Part shown: positions 49,127-57,958 of the stretch, piece after piece
How the letters are laid out: each line of letters opens with the position of its first letter
Position numbering within the stretch: the first letter of the stretch is position 1
Assembly: GCA_009993605.1 (NCBI GenBank)
Contig: JAACTB010000008.1
Span: 1 to 64,000 of the forward strand
Source of the DNA: Erythrobacter sp.
Lineage (GTDB): Bacteria > Pseudomonadota > Alphaproteobacteria > Sphingomonadales > Sphingomonadaceae
Length of the DNA: 64,000 nt
Direction of reading: 5' to 3'
The notes under the pieces: model-generated
Told to the model about the DNA's origin: nothing
The model's database searches: none
Seen by the model: only the letters and a program-made list of their open reading frames with translations
Program-made: the position numbers and the translations under genes

Positions 49127-50509
49127 TTAGCGGTAGGCGTGAATGCGTCCGCTATCGTCGAGAATATAGAGCGTGTTGTTGGCGACGACCGGGGGCAGGC
49201 TCACCGGCTGGCCCAGTTCCTGATACAACGTCGCCGCGCCTTCGCCCGTGCTCACCCGCCACAATTCGCCGCGCGAATTGACGAGCCACAGCGAATTGCC
49301 CGCCAGCATCGGCCCGGTCCAGAAAATCGGGCCCTTCCGGTCCTCGGGGTCGCGATATTGCGCCAGCTGGGTCAGCCAGCGCACCTTGCCGGTGGAGCGC
49401 GCGATGGCGAGCAGGCGCGCATCGTCGGTCAGAGTGAAGATCCACTCGCCCGCGATCGCCGGCGTGGAAATACCCGCGAGGTTCAATTCCCAGATACGCT
49501 GGCCGGTGACGAGCTCGTAAGCGGCCATGCGGCCACCCTGGCCGAGCGCGTAGACGCGGCCATTGTCGATGATCGGATCGGCATCGATATCGGTCAAAGT
49601 GCCGACCTGCGTCGAAATGCTGGTGCGCGCCAGCGCGTCCGCCCACAGGCTGCGCCCGTTTTCGTAACGATAGGCCACCAGCTCGCCCGAGCTGTAGCCC
49701 GCGATCACCGTGCCCTGCCCCACGGCAGGCGCGGCGACGCCGAACACGCCGGCCTGGGTCGAGGAGGCCGATTCCTGCCATTGCAGCGAGCCGTCATTAG
49801 CATCGAGCGCAAAGATCTGGTTGTCCTGCGTCATCACATAGACCGAGCCGAACGCGACCGTGGGCGATCCGCGCAGCGGGCCGGACGGGGTGACCTTCCA
49901 CAGCTCGTTGCCCGTCGCCGCGTCCATCGCGACGACCTCGCCCGCGCCATTGGTGCCGTAGAGCCTGCCATTGTCGAAGCTGACGCCGCCGCCGAAGGCG
50001 GAGCTTCTCAGATTGCTTTCCAGCGCGGCGTTGCGCGTCCAGATCTTGGCGCCGGTGCCGGCATCGAAGGCGTGGACCGTCCCGTCGACATCGACGGCAT
50101 AGATCCTGCCGCCACCGACCACGGGCGCCGCGCCGAGACGGGCGCGGTTGCTCGATCCGGCGATCTGCGCAGTCCAGGCGCGGGTCGGCTGGTCGTTCAG
50201 CGCGAGATGGCCGTAGGATTTGCTCGCGGTCCCGCCCGCTTGCGCGAAGCTCGCATTGGTCTGCGCGGGCGGCAACACCACCTGCACGCTGGCAAGCGAG
50301 GGATCGACCTGCGCGCCGGTTTCGATCCGCGAAAGGATCGGGATGCGATTGCCCACCGTCGGCGTCGTATCGTCGTCGCCCCCGCCGCCGAACAGGCCAC
50401 CCGCACAGGCCGAGAGGCCCAATGTAAGAGCGCCGAAAAGCCCGGTGCGGGCCAGAAGATTGGTCTTGGTCATGCTCGTCATCGCGTTCTGCCCGTGATT
50501 GCGCGTCAT
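49127..50509 (-). CDS. bamB: outer-membrane assembly lipoprotein BamB-like (PQQ-type propeller)
   Basis: A 460-residue lipoprotein with lipobox LGLSAC and a Gly/Asp-rich linker, then a beta-propeller with repeated blades (VDVDGTVHAFDAGTGAKIWT, VVAMDAATGNELWKV, SDDARLLAIARSTGKVRWL), the BamB/PQQ_2 pattern. BamB supports BamA in outer-membrane protein insertion. The start shown (50509) overlaps the upstream gene's stop (ATGA); ATGs at 50482 and 50473 give a neater lipoprotein signal and may be the true start. It follows the YfgM-like gene, as in E. coli yfgM-bamB. Confidence 0.9.
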   Translation of the reverse strand: MTRNHGQNAMTSMTKTNLLARTGLFGALTLGLSACAGGLFGGGGDDDTTPTVGNRIPILSRIETGAQVDPSLASVQVVLPPAQTNASFAQAGGTASKSYGHLALNDQPTRAWTAQIAGSSNRARLGAAPVVGGGRIYAVDVDGTVHAFDAGTGAKIWTRNAALESNLRSSAFGGGVSFDNGRLYGTNGAGEVVAMDAATGNELWKVTPSGPLRGSPTVAFGSVYVMTQDNQIFALDANDGSLQWQESASSTQAGVFGVAAPAVGQGTVIAGYSSGELVAYRYENGRSLWADALARTSISTQVGTLTDIDADPIIDNGRVYALGQGGRMAAYELVTGQRIWELNLAGISTPAIAGEWIFTLTDDARLLAIARSTGKVRWLTQLAQYRDPEDRKGPIFWTGPMLAGNSLWLVNSRGELWRVSTGEGAATLYQELGQPVSLPPVVANNTLYILDDSGRIHAYR

Positions 50510-51309
50510 TCGGCCACCGGAGCGCCTTGCGCTTCCGGTGCCGCGTCGCGGTCGATGCCCTGTTGTTCGAGAAGCGCGTCGACATCCGCGATGGCGTCGA
50601 CGCCGAGGATGCCCGCCATCTGGCGCGAGCGCGAGCGCAGGCTTTCCGGCGCGGTCTCGCTCTGCGCGATCTGCGAGAACAATTTGCCCGCTTCCGCTCG
50701 GTTGCCGCGTTCGAGCTGCGCCATGGCGACCAGTTCCGCCGCGCTGCCGAAGAAGGGATGATCGGGCTGCGCCAGAGCGTTCAGCTCGCTGACCACGGCG
50801 CCCTTGTCCATCGTGTCGAACCCTGCCGAAACCTTGCGGATCAGCGCCAGGTCGCGCAGCGGCTGCGGCGCACTCGAATCCTTGGCAAGCGCATCAAACG
50901 CGGCGATCGCCTGTTCGGTATCGCCCCGGCGCGCCAGGATCGCCCCGCGCATCATCTTGGCGTTCGCGCTCGCCGCGCCGCGATCGGCTGCGGCAAGGCC
51001 TTCGAGATTGTCATAGGCGGTCTGGAGATTGCCGGCCTCGATATTGTCGAGCGCCCCAATCAGAACCTCGCCATCCGCCTCGCGCGCGGCTTCCTGCCGG
51101 TTCTGCCAATAGAGAAACCCCGCAAACGCGACCAGCAGCAGGACGATCGCGCCCGCCAGCGGAAGCCCGTATTTCTTGCCGAAGCTTTGCAGATCGCCCT
51201 GGCGGACGGCATCGTCGACCTCGCGGATCAGCGCGTCGTCCTCGGCGGCTTGGCGGCGGGCCAGTTCCTCCTGGCGGGTCAGGGCGGGTTTTTTCGGTGT
51301 GAGAGCCAC
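50506..51309 (-). CDS. YfgM-like tetratricopeptide membrane protein
   Basis: A 267-residue protein with a cytoplasmic N-terminus (EELARRQAAEDDALIREVDDAVRQ), one transmembrane helix at about 50-69 (LPLAGAIVLLLVAFAGFLYW) and a periplasmic TPR-like domain (KMMRGAILARRGDTEQAIAAFDAL, LAMAQLERGNRAEAGKLF type repeats). This matches YfgM/DUF2133, a SecYEG/PpiD-associated periplasmic chaperone partner. Its place directly upstream of bamB, with overlapping ATGA, is the conserved arrangement. Confidence 0.88.
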   Translation of the reverse strand: MALTPKKPALTRQEELARRQAAEDDALIREVDDAVRQGDLQSFGKKYGLPLAGAIVLLLVAFAGFLYWQNRQEAAREADGEVLIGALDNIEAGNLQTAYDNLEGLAAADRGAASANAKMMRGAILARRGDTEQAIAAFDALAKDSSAPQPLRDLALIRKVSAGFDTMDKGAVVSELNALAQPDHPFFGSAAELVAMAQLERGNRAEAGKLFSQIAQSETAPESLRSRSRQMAGILGVDAIADVDALLEQQGIDRDAAPEAQGAPVAE

Positions 51310-51502
51310 GAGCGGCTGGTTTCCCGTTCAGATAAGATTGGCGTTCGGCGTCCGGTCGAAAGGGCCCGTCCAAAGGTCCGTCGCCCGGTTCAGCGGGGTT
51401 CATTAGGCGGCGCGCCGCGTAAGGGCAATGGGGTGGAAACCGGTGCAGTCATCGCCCGCTGCCTGCGGTCGGGCGGGTGAATGGCGGCTGAAACCGATGC
51501 GC

Positions 51503-52693
51503 CTACAGATCGAAACCGTGCATGGCGCTGGAATAGAGGCGGCGATAGGTGGCGATCATCCGATCCGCATCGAATTGGGCGCGCGCCTTGGCGCGGTTCG
51601 CCTTCCCGATCCGGTCGCGCAGTTTCGCATCGCCCGCCAGTGCGACAAGTGCCTCGGCGATGGCGTCCTCTTCCGCCGCCGCGGCGAGATAGGGCAGGTT
51701 CTCCTCAGCGACAATCCGGGCGATATCCCCGATTTCGGGTGCCACCACCGGGCGACCCGCCGCCATCGCCTCGACCACGGAGAGCGGGAATTGCTCGCTG
51801 TCGCTGGACAAAGCGAAGATGTCGAACAGGCCGACCGCCTTGGCGGGATCGTCGACGATGCCGGGAAGATGCACCCGGTCGTTCAGTTCCAGCCGGTCGA
51901 TCTCCGCCTCGATCTTCGCGCGATCGGGCCCTTCGCCGCAAACGATCAGATGCCAGTCCTCCGGCATGGCGGCGAAGGCGCGCACCAGGCGCGGGATGTT
52001 CTTGACCGGGCGCAGGCCCGCGAGCGTTCCGACCCATTTTTCCCCCGGCCGCTTCAACAGGCGGGGAATCGCCCCATCCTTCGGCTTGGCGGCAAAGGTG
52101 CCGGTATCGATGCCGTTGGGAATGCGCTTCACCCGGCCGAGCGGCTGTTGCCATTCGACGAGCGCGATTTCCTCCAGCACTTCGGACGGCACGACGAGGC
52201 CGGACGATTTGCCCAGCGCGATCCGCCGAAACCACGTCCGCCGCTGCTTGCGCTTCGCGAGCTCGCTCTCGTCGAACCCGTCCTCGTGATGAATCAGCTT
52301 GGGCAAATGGAAGGCGTCGGAAAACAGCGTGTGCGCCATCACCGCATCCATCGCGCCCCAATTGTAGGTCAGCACGAGATCGTAGTCGCGCATCGCCTTG
52401 GCCAGTTTCTGCAGGCGTCCGGGGCTCGGCAATCCCTTGAGCGACGGGAAATCCGGCTGAAGCGTGACCGCGATGCCCGGCCGGATGCGTTTCGCCGCGC
52501 CCAGCTGTTCGGGTTCGGCGGATACGATCGTATGCCGCGCCTTCGCTCCAAAGGCGTTGATCAGCTGGACGCAGCGCAATTCCTTGCCGCCGGGCGAAAA
52601 CGTCGAATGAATGTGGAGGACGTGCGGCACGCGCGATGCCTGCCGAGCGTCTTGCTTGCCCGCGCGGCGGGGCGGCCCCTTGGACTTGCTCAT
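51503..52693 (-). CDS. glycosyltransferase family 4-like (GT-B)
   Basis: A 396-residue GT-B enzyme. The N-terminal domain begins VLHIHSTFSPGGKELRCVQLINAF, and the C-terminal domain contains PNGIDTGTF, VGTLAGLRPVKN, FALSSDSEQFPLSVVEAMAAGRPVVAPE, where the E-x7-E motif binds the nucleotide sugar. It probably adds a sugar to an envelope polysaccharide, lipid or antibiotic-like carrier; acceptor unknown. Its ATG overlaps the upstream hydrolase stop by four bases, so the two are coupled. No LPS or capsule cluster surrounds it. Confidence 0.88.
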   Translation of the reverse strand: MSKSKGPPRRAGKQDARQASRVPHVLHIHSTFSPGGKELRCVQLINAFGAKARHTIVSAEPEQLGAAKRIRPGIAVTLQPDFPSLKGLPSPGRLQKLAKAMRDYDLVLTYNWGAMDAVMAHTLFSDAFHLPKLIHHEDGFDESELAKRKQRRTWFRRIALGKSSGLVVPSEVLEEIALVEWQQPLGRVKRIPNGIDTGTFAAKPKDGAIPRLLKRPGEKWVGTLAGLRPVKNIPRLVRAFAAMPEDWHLIVCGEGPDRAKIEAEIDRLELNDRVHLPGIVDDPAKAVGLFDIFALSSDSEQFPLSVVEAMAAGRPVVAPEIGDIARIVAEENLPYLAAAAEEDAIAEALVALAGDAKLRDRIGKANRAKARAQFDADRMIATYRRLYSSAMHGFDL

Positions 52694-53565
52694 GCGATTT
52701 CGGACAGGAAAGCGTCGATCGCGGCCCGTGCCTCGGGCTCGTCTAGCGTCGGGGCGTGGCCGGTCGCAGGAATCGTCACGGCCTTCGCCTCGGGGATGCG
52801 GCGCTGCATTTCCGCCAGCGTATCGGCCCCGAACAGCGAGGAGATTTCGCCCCGCACCAGCAGGAGCGGTCGACCTTTAAGCGCTTCATAGGCGGGCCAC
52901 ATATCGGGCGGCACGGCGTTCTCGTCGGCGGCCAGGATCGGCTCGGCGATCTTCATGTCGTAATCGTAGGAAATCCGCCCGTTATTGCACAGGACAAGCG
53001 TGCGCTTGGCCATCCTGATCCAGTCCTCGGTATCGAAGCGGGGAAAGGATTCCCCATGCGTTTCCTCGAGGGCGCGCGCGGCGTGCATCCAGGTGGGAAA
53101 GCTGCGCCCCTGCCCGACATAGGACTTGATCGCATCGAGGCCTTCGGTCCGCAATTCGGGGCCGATATCGTTCAGCACCGCGCCCGCGATCGCCTGGGGG
53201 CGAGTGGCGGCCAGGATCATCGTGATGATCCCGCCCATCGAGGTGCCGATCGACACGAACCGCTCGATCCCCTGATCCTCCAGCAGCGCGACCAGATCGC
53301 CGACGTAGGTTGGGACGGCGTAACTCGCCGGGTCGGGCGCGTAATCGCTGTCCCCCCGCCCGCGCATTTCCGGCACCAGCACGCGCCATTCGCCTGCCAG
53401 ATGCTCCGCCAGATCGGCGAAGTCGCGCGCGTTACGCGTGAGGCCGTGGAGGCAGATGATCGGCGGGCGCGCGGGATCGGCGCCCTCGCTGGCCGGATAG
53501 TCGCGATAATGCAGGGTGAGGCCGTCGGCGCTTTGCCAGGTCCGGTCGGTATAGGGCTTGTCCAT
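52690..53565 (-). CDS. alpha/beta hydrolase
   Basis: A 291-residue hydrolase with the oxyanion loop ICLHGLTRNARDF, nucleophile elbow GTSMGGIITM, and a C-terminal TGHAPTLDEPEA with the catalytic histidine. Family members act on esters or lactones; the exact substrate is unknown. The ATG at 53565 (MDKPYTDRTW) starts the conserved part; a GTG at 53589 is a longer option. Divergent from selO; overlaps the glycosyltransferase gene start by four bases. Confidence 0.85.
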   Translation of the reverse strand: MDKPYTDRTWQSADGLTLHYRDYPASEGADPARPPIICLHGLTRNARDFADLAEHLAGEWRVLVPEMRGRGDSDYAPDPASYAVPTYVGDLVALLEDQGIERFVSIGTSMGGIITMILAATRPQAIAGAVLNDIGPELRTEGLDAIKSYVGQGRSFPTWMHAARALEETHGESFPRFDTEDWIRMAKRTLVLCNNGRISYDYDMKIAEPILAADENAVPPDMWPAYEALKGRPLLLVRGEISSLFGADTLAEMQRRIPEAKAVTIPATGHAPTLDEPEARAAIDAFLSEIA

Positions 53566-53676
53566 TATCGGCGCGGTATCGCTCTTCACTGGCTGTGTCG
53601 GTCATACGGAACGGTCGGCCCCGCGGTTTCGGAGGGCGGCCTTGCTCTGTATCGGTCTCAAGCCCACTATCGCTGC

Positions 53677-55068
53677 ATGAACGACCCTGTGCAAGCCGCC
53701 TCCTACCGTCCCGACACGCCAATCGCCGAACTGGCGGACTGGATCGGCGATCCTGTGGAGGCCGCAGACTTTCCCGAAACCGTGCTGCGCTGGCGCAACG
53801 ACCGCGCGGCGCGGGACGTGGGGCTGGCGGATTTGAGCGATGCGGATTGGGTGCGCCATTTCGGGCGGTTCGACCCGTTGCCGGACAATCTGTCCGAGCC
53901 GTTGGCGTTGCGGTATCACGGGCATCAATTTCGAGTCTACAATCCGGAAATTGGCGACGGGCGCGGTTTTCTCTTCGCGCAGATGCGGGACGAATCCGGG
54001 CGCCTCATGGATCTCGGCACGAAGGGTTCGGGCACCACGCCGTGGAGCAGGCGGGGCGATGGGCGGCTGACCTTGAAGGGCGCGGTGCGCGAAATTTTGG
54101 CCACCGAAATGCTTGAGGCACTTGGCGTGAATACGTCGAAGACGTTTTCGGTAATCGAGACCGGCGAGGAGCTGGAGCGCGGGGACGAGCCCTCGCCCAC
54201 CCGCTCCGCCGTTATGACGCGGTTGAGCCACGGGCATATCCGCATCGGCACATTCCAGCGCCTGCTCGCGCTCGAAGAGGCCGACCACATGAGCGCGCTG
54301 ATCGATTATTGCCTCACCCAGTTCCCCGGCCCACCCCCGCCCGAAGACGCGCCGGGTACGGATCAGCCAGCCGCCCGGCTGATGCATCTGGTGGTCGAAC
54401 GCATGGCCGATCTGGCAGCGAGCTATATGGTGGCCGGTTTCGTCCACGGCGTGCTCAACACAGACAACATGAACATTTCGGGCGAGAGCTTCGATTACGG
54501 GCCGTGGCGATTCCTACCCAAATGGGAGCCGGGTTTCACGGCCGCCTATTTCGATCATGCGGGGCTTTACGCCTTCGGTCGCCAGCCCGAGGCCTTGCAC
54601 TGGAATTGCGGGCAGCTTGCAGTGGCGTTGCGCCTCGTTTGCGATGCCCCGCCGTTGATCGCGGCGCTGGAGCGATTCGGATCGCTCTACATGGAAGCGG
54701 TCGGGCGGCGCTGGTGCTGGCGATTGGGTGTGGAGAGCCAGGGCGGCGAACGCGATGGTGCGCTGGTTGCCGCAAGCGAACAGGCGATGTGCGCGGGGGG
54801 AGAGAGCCCGGACAGTTTCTTCCACCGCCATCGCGGCGGACGAGATGCGGAGGGTGGCCTTGCCGAGGCGCTGTCAGGCTACGAAGCGTCTAACGAGGCG
54901 CATCTCTATTGGTCGGAAGTCCCGGAGACGATGGTGATCGAGGAGGTCGAGCGCATCTGGTCCGCGATCGATCGGGACGACGATTGGCAGCCGCTTTCGG
55001 ACAAGGTCGCCGCGATCCGCCGTATGGGCGAAGCGCATGGAAAGCCGCCTCGCCCCGCCGGTCAGTGA
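53677..55068 (+). CDS. selO: SelO/YdiU-family protein AMPylator (pseudokinase)
   Basis: A 463-residue SelO homologue. Conserved segments are YHGHQFRVYNPEIGDGRGFLF, LGTKGSGTTPWSRRGDGRLTLKGAVREI, SHGHIRIGTFQ, and VAGFVHGVLNTDNMNISGESFDYGPWRF with the metal-binding N/D pair. SelO transfers AMP from inverted-bound ATP to redox proteins under oxidative stress. It lacks the C-terminal selenocysteine region of eukaryotic SelO, as in bacteria. The start at 53677 follows an upstream ATG-free region; the Shine-Dalgarno is poor. It converges on the secreted protein at 55079. Confidence 0.93.
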   Translation: MNDPVQAASYRPDTPIAELADWIGDPVEAADFPETVLRWRNDRAARDVGLADLSDADWVRHFGRFDPLPDNLSEPLALRYHGHQFRVYNPEIGDGRGFLFAQMRDESGRLMDLGTKGSGTTPWSRRGDGRLTLKGAVREILATEMLEALGVNTSKTFSVIETGEELERGDEPSPTRSAVMTRLSHGHIRIGTFQRLLALEEADHMSALIDYCLTQFPGPPPPEDAPGTDQPAARLMHLVVERMADLAASYMVAGFVHGVLNTDNMNISGESFDYGPWRFLPKWEPGFTAAYFDHAGLYAFGRQPEALHWNCGQLAVALRLVCDAPPLIAALERFGSLYMEAVGRRWCWRLGVESQGGERDGALVAASEQAMCAGGESPDSFFHRHRGGRDAEGGLAEALSGYEASNEAHLYWSEVPETMVIEEVERIWSAIDRDDDWQPLSDKVAAIRRMGEAHGKPPRPAGQ

Positions 55069-55078
55069 CCGAGCAGAT

Positions 55079-55636
55079 CTAGCGCGACGGAGCCTCCGTG
55101 GTCATCTGAAGCGGTTGGAGATCGATCCCGACCAGTTTCCAGCGGCCCTGTTCCCACTGGTAATAGAGGTCGAATCCAATCGAGATCGGGCGCATCTGAA
55201 ACACGCCCTGAACGCGGAAGACATCTTCCTGAACGAGTTGCGGCGCGACCGTGTAGGTCGGCGGCACCAGCAACGCATTGGAAAGGTCGACCTGGAGATT
55301 GCGCAAACCGGTGAAGATCTGGCCCAATTGCGCAGGGGTGTTGTTGATCTGGAACCCCTGCGCCGAAATATCGCGCAGGACCGAGTAATTGCCCGAGCGA
55401 TTGGCATGATCGACCGCCGCAATGGTCGACCAGATCATCTTCGACAATTCGAGCGCGCCCGGCGTGGGGCGCAGCGAGGGCGGCGGCTGAATACTGGGTT
55501 GCGCGCCCTGCGTAGTCTGCTGAGTTTGCTGAGCCGCCGCTGGCGTCCCGAGGATGCAGGCGAGAGTGGCAAATCCCACGAAAAATGCCGGGGCAAGACG
55601 CCCCGGCATTCTCTTGTTCAGTTCGGTTCCAATCAT
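55079..55636 (-). CDS. secreted protein next to the adhesin (NTF2-like tail)
   Basis: A 185-residue secreted protein: hydrophobic signal (RLAPAFFVGFATLACILG ... AAAQ), a Gln/Pro-rich linker, then a domain with SGNYSVLRDISAQGF and YYQWEQGRWKLVGIDLQPL that resembles an NTF2-like fold. Function unknown. It lies 18 bases after the adhesin stop on the same strand. Its start is doubtful: ATG 55636 or ATG 55609; the latter is buried in a terminator-like hairpin (55584-55610) that spans the signal-peptide start. It converges on selO. Confidence 0.68.
   Translation of the reverse strand: MIGTELNKRMPGRLAPAFFVGFATLACILGTPAAAQQTQQTTQGAQPSIQPPPSLRPTPGALELSKMIWSTIAAVDHANRSGNYSVLRDISAQGFQINNTPAQLGQIFTGLRNLQVDLSNALLVPPTYTVAPQLVQEDVFRVQGVFQMRPISIGFDLYYQWEQGRWKLVGIDLQPLQMTTEAPSR
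55584..55610 (-). terminator. intrinsic terminator after the adhesin, overlapping the next gene's start
   Basis: AATGCCGGGG-CGTCTTG-CCCCGGCATT, a perfect 10-bp stem on the minus strand followed by TTTC (TTTTT counting the stem end). It lies 45 bases after the adhesin stop and includes the internal ATG (55609-55607) of the secreted protein gene, whose signal-peptide codons it shares. Confidence 0.7.
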
Positions 55637-55654
55637 GAACCGATCTGTAGCGGC

Positions 55655-57958
55655 TTACCAGGCGATCTGGAAGCCACCACGTGCACCGACTTCGCCGCTG
55701 TCGAATCCGACACCGACGCCCGCACCAACCGACATGTTGGTGCCGACGCGCGCCGAGACTGCCAGCGTTCCGGCAGTCTGATCGTCATAGTAGCCGACGC
55801 CGCCCGAGAGACCGAAATTGGTCCCGGCCGGAAGCATGGGCGATTCCATGGCCAGCGCCATGGCGACACCTTCGCTCGCCCGATCGACCGCATCGCGCAG
55901 TTCGGCGGTCTGGCCGAACAGCGTGTTGATCTGCGCCGTCTGGTTCGAGGTCAGCGTCTGGAGCGAAGCGATATTGGCATTCGCCGTCCCGATCGCGGCC
56001 GTGTTGGCAGCAATCGCGGTGTTCGCGGCAGCGACCGAAGCGGTGGTCGCGAGAGCCGAGCGGCCCAGCGTACCGTTCGTGTCGGTGGTCACGGCGAAGA
56101 TGGTGCCGGTCTGGCTCGCAGTGCTGGTACCCAGCCCAGCGATCACGACCTGACCGTCATTCGCGGCAACCGCGCCATTGCCGATCGCAACCGAATTCGC
56201 ACCGCGCGCGGCCGACTGGTTACCCATTGCGATCGCGCCGCTACCCGACGCGGTAGCCGCTTCACCCACCGATACCGAGCGAACGCCACTGGCGGTCGCG
56301 AGGTGACCAAGCGCCGTCGCGCGTTCGGCCGTGGCGTTGGCGCGCCAGCCATAGGCCGTTGCACCAGCACCGACTGCCGATGCTTGACCGCCGACGACCG
56401 TCGTGGATGCACCGCTGGCGACCGTGAATTGAGCCCCAGCGCTGCCTGCATCGCGATTACCGCCGATGGCAATCGCATCGCCTCCGTTGGCCCGCGCACC
56501 ATTGCCGACTGCAATGGCATTGCTGTCGGTCGCATCGGCGTCCTCACCAATGGCGACGGAACGCACGCCCGTTGCATCGGCAAGGTGGCCAAGCGCGGTC
56601 GAGCGCTCACCCGTTGCATTGGCTCTCCAGCCAAAAGCGGACGTGCCCGGCTGCGTCGCCGTGCTTTCAGCGCCCACGGCGACCGAGTTCAGGCCCGAGG
56701 AAACTGCCTGGTCGCCGACTGCAACCGCATCGGTGTTGGTCGCCTGTGCGCCGTTGCCGAGGGCCGTCGAAGTCAGACCGGACGCAAAGGCATTCGAACC
56801 GAATGCCGAAGAGTTGGTGCCGCTGGCCCGCGATTCCACACCCACGGCCGTCGCGGCGACTGCCGTGGCCCGCGTGTTGCCGCCGATGGCAATCGAATTC
56901 TGGAAGTTCGCCTGCGCGATCTGGCCAAGCGCAACCGAGCTTGCGCCACCCGCACTGGCACCGACGCCCACCGCGGCGGCAAAATCACCAGCTGCGCTGG
57001 AAATGCGTCCAACCGCAGTGGAAGAGGAACCGGTTGCCGAAGCCTGCCAACCGAACGCCTGAGCGCCAACTCCGCTGGCGACCGATTCGGCGCCGATCGC
57101 GCTCGAATGGAAGCCGCTGGAAAGCGCCTTGTCGCCGATCGCAACGGCGTCTTCGTCGGTCGCCTGGGCACCGTTGCCGATCGCAGTCGAGGTCAAGCCG
57201 GTAGCGCGTGCGTTCGAACCGAACGCAGACGAATTCGTACCGGTGGCACGGGCTTCAACACCAACCGCAGTAGCGGCAACCGCATTGGCTTGCGTGTTCC
57301 CGCCGATTGCAATCGCGTTTTGGAAGTTCGCCTGCGCAATCTGGCCAAGAGCAACCGAGCTTGCACCAGCGGCGCTGGAATCGACGCCGATGGCGGCAGC
57401 GAAATTCCCAGCGGCGTTGGAACGGCGGCCGACTGCGACCGAGGACGAACCGCTAGCAGCAGCCTGCCAACCGAACGACGATGCGCCCGCCGCGATCGCG
57501 GTCGATTCGCCACCAACGCTTGTGGAATGGAAGCCAGAGGCAAAGGCCTGATCGCCGATAGCCACCGCGTCTTCATCAGTCGCTTGCGCCCCGTTACCGA
57601 CGGCAGTCGAAGTCAGGCCGTTCGCCTTCGAGTTCGATCCGACCGCGGTAGAATTGGTCCCAGTGGCAATCGCCTGGGCGCCCGTGGCAGTCGACGCGGC
57701 ACCTGTCGCAGTCGCGCCGGAGCCGACGGCAAGTGCGTTCGGAGCGCTCGCGGTCGCATCCTGTCCACAAGCCAAGGCATCATTGCCGGTCGCTACCGCA
57801 CCGCCAGTCGTCGCTGTGACGCCATCTTCGGTAATGATACATTCGGCATCGGGATTGGCCTGAGCCGAGACCGAAGTGGGCGCAACGCCCACTGCCGCGA
57901 TCGCCATGGCGGACGCGCCGAAGGCGAAGGCCGACGATTTCGAGAACTGGAACCTCAT
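55655..57958 (-). CDS. YadA-like trimeric autotransporter adhesin
   Basis: A 767-residue outer-membrane adhesin. A signal peptide (1-32), a long head made of 14-residue YadA/Hep_Hag repeats (about 60-610; typical VAxGxxAxAxGxxSTAIG), a short coiled-coil stalk (about 646-693, NTAIAANTAAIGTANANIASLQT) and a C-terminal beta anchor (about 695-767) ending in Trp. The head contains near-perfect copies of a 140-residue block (GLTSTA at residues 114, 254, 394). An AGGGGA Shine-Dalgarno precedes the ATG at 57958. It should trimerise and mediate adhesion or autoaggregation. Confidence 0.92.
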   Translation of the reverse strand: MRFQFSKSSAFAFGASAMAIAAVGVAPTSVSAQANPDAECIITEDGVTATTGGAVATGNDALACGQDATASAPNALAVGSGATATGAASTATGAQAIATGTNSTAVGSNSKANGLTSTAVGNGAQATDEDAVAIGDQAFASGFHSTSVGGESTAIAAGASSFGWQAAASGSSSVAVGRRSNAAGNFAAAIGVDSSAAGASSVALGQIAQANFQNAIAIGGNTQANAVAATAVGVEARATGTNSSAFGSNARATGLTSTAIGNGAQATDEDAVAIGDKALSSGFHSSAIGAESVASGVGAQAFGWQASATGSSSTAVGRISSAAGDFAAAVGVGASAGGASSVALGQIAQANFQNSIAIGGNTRATAVAATAVGVESRASGTNSSAFGSNAFASGLTSTALGNGAQATNTDAVAVGDQAVSSGLNSVAVGAESTATQPGTSAFGWRANATGERSTALGHLADATGVRSVAIGEDADATDSNAIAVGNGARANGGDAIAIGGNRDAGSAGAQFTVASGASTTVVGGQASAVGAGATAYGWRANATAERATALGHLATASGVRSVSVGEAATASGSGAIAMGNQSAARGANSVAIGNGAVAANDGQVVIAGLGTSTASQTGTIFAVTTDTNGTLGRSALATTASVAAANTAIAANTAAIGTANANIASLQTLTSNQTAQINTLFGQTAELRDAVDRASEGVAMALAMESPMLPAGTNFGLSGGVGYYDDQTAGTLAVSARVGTNMSVGAGVGVGFDSGEVGARGGFQIAW

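Noticed and set aside
56819..57658. Regular direct repeats considered as CRISPR or satellite
   Set aside because: They are in-frame 14-codon protein repeats of the adhesin head, without spacers.
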